In this document: positions 59,469-64,000 of the stretch, one piece after another
Layout of the letters: each line of letters starts with the position of its first letter
Numbering within the stretch: the stretch's first letter is position 1
The notes under the pieces: model-generated
What the model saw: the letters and a program-made list of their open reading frames with translations, nothing else
Told to the model about the DNA's origin: nothing
The model's database searches: none
Origin: Acidobacteriota bacterium
GTDB taxonomy: Bacteria; Acidobacteriota; Thermoanaerobaculia; Multivoradales; JBCCEF01
DNA length: 64,000 nt
Assembly (NCBI GenBank): GCA_039030395.1
Contig: JBCCEF010000022.1
Span: forward strand, 1 to 64,000
Direction of reading: 5' to 3'
Position numbers and translations under genes: made by a program

Positions 59469-60617
59469 ATGCCCAGACAGCCGATCCTCGTCATCCTCGC
59501 GTGTCTCGCCGCGGCCACCGCCGTCGCGGCACCGGAACAAGGGTCGGATGGAGAGCCGGCGACGGCGGAGAGCGCCAGCGGGGAGTTGTCCAAAAAGGGT
59601 ACGGCCCTGGTCCAGAGTGACGACCTCGTTCCCGCGCTGGGCGACCCGGACGGCCGACGACCGATCACCGAAACGCCCTGGTTCAACTTCTATTCGGACT
59701 TCGCCTTCAACGTCTATGACGCGGTGCTCACCTCGGCGACGGCGCAACGCCGAGACCGGCCGGACCCATTCGCTCAGGGTGAGTGTTGGGAACGTCTGAT
59801 CCAAGAGGATCGCAGCGCCTGGTCGGCGGCGGTGCACTACTTCGCCGAGACCGTCGCCGGCACCTACGACTTCAGCCGAGAGCGCACCATCATTCGCGCC
59901 CGCCTGGTGGGTATCGAGATCGATCTCGACGACGACGACCGGCGCGATCTCGCCCTTTCCCTGCTCTTCTTGCGGGCCGCCGCACCGGCCTGGCGGATCT
60001 GCGCCTGGCAGGAGCAGGATGTCGCCAACCGCCGCTGGGTGGCCGACCTGGTGCCGCTTCTCGATCGCCACGCGGACACCATCGGTGCTCGCCTCGAAGA
60101 GCTTTTCGGCAAGGCCTGGCACCACAAGCCGCTGGCCGTCGACCTGGTGGAGACGGCCGGCTGGGCCGGCGCCGATACGGTCGCCTTCCGCGGGGTGCCG
60201 ACCCACATCCAGATCAACAGCCGCAGAGCCAGCTACAAGGATCGAGCGGCCTTCGAGATGATCTTCCATGAAGCGAGCCACGAACTGGTTTCGCCGCGCC
60301 GAGGGCCGATCGCCGAATTGATCGCCAAGGCGGCGGAGGAAGTGGATGCGCCGATCCACCGGAGCCTGTGGCACGGCGTACTGTTCGTCACCGTCGGCGA
60401 GGTGGCCCGTCAGATCCTGGCAGCGGAGGGCGAGACCTACACCCCCTACACCGAAGCCAACGGCGTCTTCGGCGGCGACTGGAAGGTCATGCACCAGCCG
60501 CTGTTCGATCATTGGCTGCCCTTCGTGCGCGGCGAAGTGGGCCGTGAAGAAGCGGCTCGCAATCTGATGACCGCCCTCAAGACGGCGATGGCCGAGGAGA
60601 AGCCCAATTCGGGCTAG
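59469..60617 (+). CDS. Secreted protein with HEASH zinc-peptidase-like motif
   Basis: ATG 59469 (MPRQPILVILACLAAATAVA) follows GGAG and gives 382 residues with a signal peptide. The long helical body ends in a possible gluzincin site, FEMIFHEASHELVSP (HExxH), with ETYTPYTEANGVFGGDWKVM further downstream. No neighbouring partner suggests a substrate. It could be a peptidase of an undescribed family; activity is inferred from the HEASH motif only. Confidence 0.7.
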   Translation: MPRQPILVILACLAAATAVAAPEQGSDGEPATAESASGELSKKGTALVQSDDLVPALGDPDGRRPITETPWFNFYSDFAFNVYDAVLTSATAQRRDRPDPFAQGECWERLIQEDRSAWSAAVHYFAETVAGTYDFSRERTIIRARLVGIEIDLDDDDRRDLALSLLFLRAAAPAWRICAWQEQDVANRRWVADLVPLLDRHADTIGARLEELFGKAWHHKPLAVDLVETAGWAGADTVAFRGVPTHIQINSRRASYKDRAAFEMIFHEASHELVSPRRGPIAELIAKAAEEVDAPIHRSLWHGVLFVTVGEVARQILAAEGETYTPYTEANGVFGGDWKVMHQPLFDHWLPFVRGEVGREEAARNLMTALKTAMAEEKPNSG

Positions 60618-60787
60618 CCAACGCTCTTAGGACCGACGTGCAATCGCTCGGCGAGGCGCTTGGCGTAGCGCCCGCTCATCGTCAAGGGTTTATCGATGCC
60701 CTCGACGAACACCCGGTGGCGGCCGTCGAATCCCGGTCCGATGCGCCGCACCCGATGCCGCTTCACCAGCACCGAACGGTGCAAGGG
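60614..60787 (-). pseudogene. Remnant of a LytTR DNA-binding domain (C-terminal end)
   Basis: About 57 residues read PLHRSVLVKRHRVRRIGPGF and DGRHRVFVEGIDKPLTMSGR, then YAKRLAERL. This is the C-terminal half of a LytTR-type domain (compare FLRVHRSVLVNLDRV-type sequences). No upstream receiver is left: the frame further upstream is unrelated Arg-rich sequence. The neighbouring 60790-60930 stretch holds another remnant in a different frame. Confidence 0.6.
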
Positions 60788-60930
60788 GCAGCCGACTGGC
60801 TGCTGTTCCAGGAGTCCAGCAGAAACTTCCACTCGCCGCCTTCGCATCGCCACACCTCCACCGCCTTGCCGCGGTCGAACACCGTACCGTCCGGCCCCAG
60901 CACGTCGAAGCGCCGGATGCGGTGGGCGAG
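60763..60930 (-). pseudogene. Remnant of a SnoaL/DUF4440-like domain C-terminus
   Basis: In a frame with no start codon the minus strand reads LAHRIRRFDVLGPDGTVFDR then GKAVEVWRCEGGEWKFLLDS and WNSSQ, before entering the LytTR remnant in a different frame. The GGEWKFLLDSWNS ending resembles SnoaL-like/DUF4440 proteins. The junction of two gene ends suggests an old deletion or recombination. This is not an intact gene. Confidence 0.45.
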
Positions 60931-61156
60931 ATCGCCCGAAAGCGGTCAAAGCGCCGCAGGCCACTCCCGCTCGATGCGGGCGCGGAACCGCGCGAAGCGA
61001 GGAGCGGAGCGCTCGGATTACGCCAGGACACATCACCCCGAGGATCGGCCGAGCGGTCGACGCAGGACCGGCGAACGGTCGCGAGGGGAGGTCGAACGGT
61101 CACCGGGACCCGCCAAGGGTCGGCGAATCCGGGAGCATCTCCACAGCGGGAAGGGC
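60931..61156. other. Non-coding stretch with no recognised feature
   Basis: With the two remnants at 60614-60930 this makes the 539-bp gap between the HEASH gene and the lipoprotein gene. The sequence is GC-rich with scattered short open frames, all low-complexity Arg-rich shadows. I see no promoter or terminator that I can support. Confidence 0.4.
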
Positions 61157-61924
61157 TCAGGGGCAGGACCAGGTCTCGAGCACCCGTATGGGCCTGGGCG
61201 GGGCGCTGAGGACTCCGCTGCAGCCGGAGCCGGCCAAGATCGTGTCATCGCGGGTGGACGCGGTTACGGCGGTGACGTCCTCCAGCCGTCCGGTACAGGC
61301 GGTCTCGTCGCCACGGGGGCTGAGTTCGAAGGTCGCGGAACGCGTCCCGGTGGTGACAAACACGGTGACCCGAAAGTCGTTGGGGTTGCAGATCTCCGTC
61401 AACTCGGCGCTCTCCGGCAACCAAGATTTGGAGAGGTTGAGTTCCTGCCAGGCCGGCCGGCCGGCGTCGCACACGCCGTAGAAATACCCGGAGTCACGGT
61501 CGTCTTCGGTCATCACGCTGATCACCCGGCCGAGACGCGGTGTCGGCTCGTTGCGCCCCGTCGCCGAGAAAATGATCGAGGTGTTCTGAGTGGGGTTGAT
61601 CAGCCGCCTACCGGCGGTCTCCCGGGAATCGATGGGATCGCTCGCGAACATCTCGTTGGGGAAGGTGGTGACCATGAGGCGGGTGGGGTGCCCGCAGTCG
61701 AGATCGTGACCGGTGAAGCCTCCGCGACCGTCCCGCCTGCAGCCGCTCCATGGGCCGGCATTCCAGGTCACCGTGACCGACTCGCCCGGACAGATCAGAC
61801 TCGGCGTGACCTCGGCGGTCCAGGTGTTGGGGGGCGAGGGCGGCGCCAAGAGGCAGGCCGGCGCCGTAAAGGCGAGAAAAAGAATGAGAACGATCGCGCT
61901 GACGCGCAGTTGAGCGACTCGCAT
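61157..61924 (-). CDS. Cys-rich lipoprotein of unknown function
   Basis: 255 residues, ATG preceded by GGAGG. The signal peptide VLILFLAFTAPAC is a lipobox with the lipidated Cys at residue 24. The mature part has regularly spaced cysteines (SLICPGES, SGCRRDG, DLDCGHP, GVCDAG, EICNPND, TACTG, SGCSG), suggesting several disulfides, with an immunoglobulin-like start (SVTVTWNAGPWSGC). There is no catalytic motif. It stands alone, downstream of REP-like array 2 on the opposite side. Confidence 0.7.
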   Translation of the reverse strand: MRVAQLRVSAIVLILFLAFTAPACLLAPPSPPNTWTAEVTPSLICPGESVTVTWNAGPWSGCRRDGRGGFTGHDLDCGHPTRLMVTTFPNEMFASDPIDSRETAGRRLINPTQNTSIIFSATGRNEPTPRLGRVISVMTEDDRDSGYFYGVCDAGRPAWQELNLSKSWLPESAELTEICNPNDFRVTVFVTTGTRSATFELSPRGDETACTGRLEDVTAVTASTRDDTILAGSGCSGVLSAPPRPIRVLETWSCP

Positions 61925-62103
61925 GGCGTGGTCCTCCAGGACAGCCTCCTGCGGAAGCGTCCGGTCGATGAATCGAGAGCCGAGGGTTGCGGAGCACCAA
62001 ACCTTCGGCCGACGGTGAATTCATCGGGACCGTCGAAGACAGCCACAGAGCGTTACATCGCGCGCAGTCAAGGAAGGAAAGAAACAGGCCCCCTCACCCT
62101 CAC

Positions 62104-62241
62104 AGGTGCCACCCACTTGTCAAAGCTCTTGAAATCAGAGACTTGAAACGACTCCGACATTCGGGTGGCACCTGATGGGAGCCGCCTCCGACATTCGGGT
62201 GGCACCTGATGGGAGCCGACTCCGACATTCGGGTGGCACTT
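62104..62241. repeat. REP-like inverted-repeat array 2 (family 2)
   Basis: A full unit at 62104-62173 is bounded by AGGTGCCACCC and GGGTGGCACCT, with the internal sequence ACTTGTCAAAGCTCTTGA shared with array 1. Two further right-end fragments follow, ending GGGTGGCACCT at 62197-62207 and GGGTGGCACTT at 62231-62241. Each has a CTCCGACATTC lead-in and a TGATGGGAGC tail. With flanking 61925-62103, which shows nothing recognisable, it fills the 363-bp gap between the lipoprotein and the subtilase genes. Confidence 0.85.
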
Positions 62242-62287
62242 GATGGGAGCAGCACCTAACGGAAGGGCGCACGACCCTCGGCCGTCG

Positions 62288-64000
62288 TCAGGGCACGAAG
62301 TCCGTCCAGGAAGCCGCGTCACCGGATTCGAAGCCGTCCGCAAAGATGTCGGCCGCATTGTCCAACAGGTCGGGTGCCGGGATGATCCCGAAACCGGAGT
62401 CCCGGTCGAAGCCCGGCGCCTCAATGTCGAGGGCGGTGGATTCAAACAGCGGGAACAGATCATCCTGCGTCACGGTCGGGAAGAGTTCGTTGAGCAGTGC
62501 CGAGATCGCGGCGGCGTGAGGTGCCGAGGCGGAACTGCCGAAGAACGTTTCGAACCCCGGCGTAGTAGTGGATACGCCGTCGGCGGCGGCAATGTCCGGC
62601 TTCTGGCGCACAATCGACGTTTGGCCACCGAGCAGAGGCTCACCGCTGCCGAAGGCCGGCACCACCGGCGAGCCGTCCGGATTGAAGAAGATGCGCCGAG
62701 GACCGTCGGAATTGAAGGGCTCCGAAGGGTTGGCGGCTCCGCCGGTGAACGGACCGCCGCCCGCCGTAGCCACGTTGACGGCGGCCACCGCGAAGGCGCC
62801 CTCGGCGGCGATATGGCCGCCGATCTGCCCGGCGGTCGCGAACTCCAGCCGGCCCCGGTGGGTGTTGAGCTGGAGGAAGCGATCATCGCCCGAGAACTTC
62901 ACCACCACCAGCCGGTTCCCGGTGTCGTCCTCGCCCACCGAGGCGAGGATCTCGAAGGGATCGTCATCGCCATTCTGAGTGTTGGTGGAAGCACCGAGTA
63001 CGTTCGTCAAGGTGTCGTCCAACAGGTAGAGATCGTAGTCGTTGCCGGCCGAGTCCAGCGGGTCGGACCACCACAGGGTGAAGAACGGGGCATCGTTGAG
63101 TGCGTCTTCGGTGATCTCGTTGGAGGCCGAGCCACCTCCGAAATCATGCGCCGAGAGGCCGGCGCCGGGGAGCGCCGCGGGGAGCGCTGTGGCCGAGTAC
63201 TGCCCCTCCCAAACGCCCGAGGTGCCGGCGTTCAACCGACCGGAGTTGCCCGCCGCCACGAAGTAGAAGACTCCATCCGCCGCCACCTGATCCACCGCCT
63301 GGGCGATGATGCCGTCCTGAAATACCGGCTCGGCGAAGTAGAAAACGTCCTCGGCGATCACCTTACAGCCGGCGGCGGCGAGGTCGAGGATGTTCTGGGC
63401 GAACTGCGCCTGGCCACCATTGGCGGTGGCGAAGGCGAGAGCCGCCCCGGGCGCCATGTCGTGCATGATCTCCAGGAGTGCCGTGCCCTCGCTCGATCCC
63501 GGGTTTCCGCTCTGCCCCGGCAGCACCGTCACTCCCGGCGGCAGCTCACCGGCCGCCTGCAAGTTCGCGAGCTCGTCCACGCTGTCGGAAATAGCGCAGG
63601 CCGTTACGCCGGAACCGTTCACCGAGAACGTCGTCCTGGCCGTATCCGATTCGTGGGCGACATCGCCCTCGGTCACCGTGATATTGCCGTTCACCAGCAT
63701 CCGATCCGCCGGGCGCACGCCGCGCACCTCGGCGCGTTCGGCCAACGCCTCAAGAGCCGCCAGCGGTAGCTGAACTCGCAGCGTATTCCAGCGCGGGAAG
63801 GCGCTCTCCACCCATCCGCCGAGGTCGTTGACGGCGGCCAGCAACTCGTCCGTCACCTCGGCCCGGATATCGACCATCACCCGCTCCCGGGCGTCCAGAT
63901 CGATGCCCGTGCGGAATTCCTGCAGCCGCGCCGTGGCCGGGTCGCGGCGCTGCCGCAGCACCTCGATCAGAAGATTGGAATCGAGCTTGTGCTGTGCCGG
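62288..64000 (-). CDS. Subtilase-like serine peptidase with Glu in place of His (incomplete at the window edge)
   Basis: The frame is open to base 64000 (reading PAQHKLDSNLLIEV before the first listed start), so the 5' end lies outside the window. The visible 570 residues show an S8-like fold: ACAISDSVDE carries the Asp, FYFVAAGNSGRL the oxyanion Asn, and GSSASAPHAAAISALL the nucleophile Ser. The normal HGTH motif is replaced by SSEGTALLEIM, so Glu occupies the His position, giving an Asp-Glu-Ser set as in sedolisins. The C-terminus ends IFADGFESGDAASWTDFVP, the same tail type as the protein at 41084. Confidence 0.82.
   Translation of the reverse strand, partial: PAQHKLDSNLLIEVLRQRRDPATARLQEFRTGIDLDARERVMVDIRAEVTDELLAAVNDLGGWVESAFPRWNTLRVQLPLAALEALAERAEVRGVRPADRMLVNGNITVTEGDVAHESDTARTTFSVNGSGVTACAISDSVDELANLQAAGELPPGVTVLPGQSGNPGSSEGTALLEIMHDMAPGAALAFATANGGQAQFAQNILDLAAAGCKVIAEDVFYFAEPVFQDGIIAQAVDQVAADGVFYFVAAGNSGRLNAGTSGVWEGQYSATALPAALPGAGLSAHDFGGGSASNEITEDALNDAPFFTLWWSDPLDSAGNDYDLYLLDDTLTNVLGASTNTQNGDDDPFEILASVGEDDTGNRLVVVKFSGDDRFLQLNTHRGRLEFATAGQIGGHIAAEGAFAVAAVNVATAGGGPFTGGAANPSEPFNSDGPRRIFFNPDGSPVVPAFGSGEPLLGGQTSIVRQKPDIAAADGVSTTTPGFETFFGSSASAPHAAAISALLNELFPTVTQDDLFPLFESTALDIEAPGFDRDSGFGIIPAPDLLDNAADIFADGFESGDAASWTDFVP

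Noticed and set aside
1-64000. tRNA, rRNA, prophage or transposase genes
   Set aside because: I searched by eye for CCA-ended cloverleafs, rRNA signatures and transposase motifs and saw none that I could support. A tRNAscan or HMM search would be decisive.

Overview
The window is high-GC bacterial chromosome from what looks like a Gram-negative member of the Acidobacteriota (Thermoanaerobaculia-like). This placement is inference. It rests on the outer-membrane proteins (MipA-like barrel, a second barrel, LolA-like protein), an MglA-type GTPase with a long C-terminal extension next to nrdR and lon, a bactofilin, alpha-2-macroglobulin plus PBP1C, and many large secreted proteins of unknown role. 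I see no rRNA, tRNA, CRISPR array, prophage or transposase gene. Most long antisense reading frames are shadows of GC-rich genes.

Layout. 1-1050: the 5' part of a secreted protein on the minus strand and a decayed Ser/Thr kinase remnant. 1054-6383: mglA-like, nrdR, lon and thiL on the plus strand. 6450-8608: an intrinsic terminator, an unusual tandem-HTH DNA-binding protein, and a divergent oxidative-repair pair (AhpE/PrxQ-like peroxiredoxin and free-Met-R-sulfoxide reductase). 8621-11743: a 1040-residue TPR-sigma54 activator. 12112-16263: MBL hydrolase-aroA, bactofilin-methyltransferase-like, Nudix. 16264-18544: an SSS-symporter operon. 18640-20564: an unknown SWIM-like protein and a vapBC toxin-antitoxin pair. 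20575-30868: a large secreted CnaB-like protein, then pbpC and alpha-2-macroglobulin. 30941-38299: START-like protein, Nudix-MBL fusion, BlaI with an M56-ankyrin fusion, amidohydrolase, DUF72. 38469-42400: serine hydrolase-TPR, NTF2-like, seven-repeat secreted protein. 42401-48054: a REP-like array, then a TetR-controlled RND exporter/LolA-like/outer-membrane barrel cluster. 48190-52939: a second serine hydrolase-TPR gene broken by an in-frame TGA, then mipA with its two-component system. 53050-60617: DinB, YdeI-like, SLC13 carrier, two secreted unknowns, AlkD-like glycosylase, secreted HEASH peptidase. 60614-64000: a mosaic of decayed gene ends, a lipoprotein, a second REP-like array, and an incomplete subtilase.

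The most interesting structure is non-coding. One family of compound hairpin elements of about 160-230 bp appears four times, at 11891-12116, 15578-15733, 38302-38473 and 56086-56267. A hairpin-only relative lies at 33209-33262. They lie at gene 3' ends, and the terminal long stem usually supplies the TAG stop codon of the adjacent gene. A second family, bounded by GGTGCCACCC/GGGTGGCACC inverted repeats, forms arrays at 42442-42749 and 62104-62241. Both look like lineage-specific dispersed elements.

Regulatory sites are unusually readable. There is a shared TetR operator before the regulator and before its RND target. Four TTCCACG repeats at exact 11-bp spacing precede the mipA-response regulator-kinase cluster. 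A nested palindrome covers the vapBC promoter. Several genes have a -10-like hexamer 6-7 nt before the start codon, which suggests leaderless transcripts.
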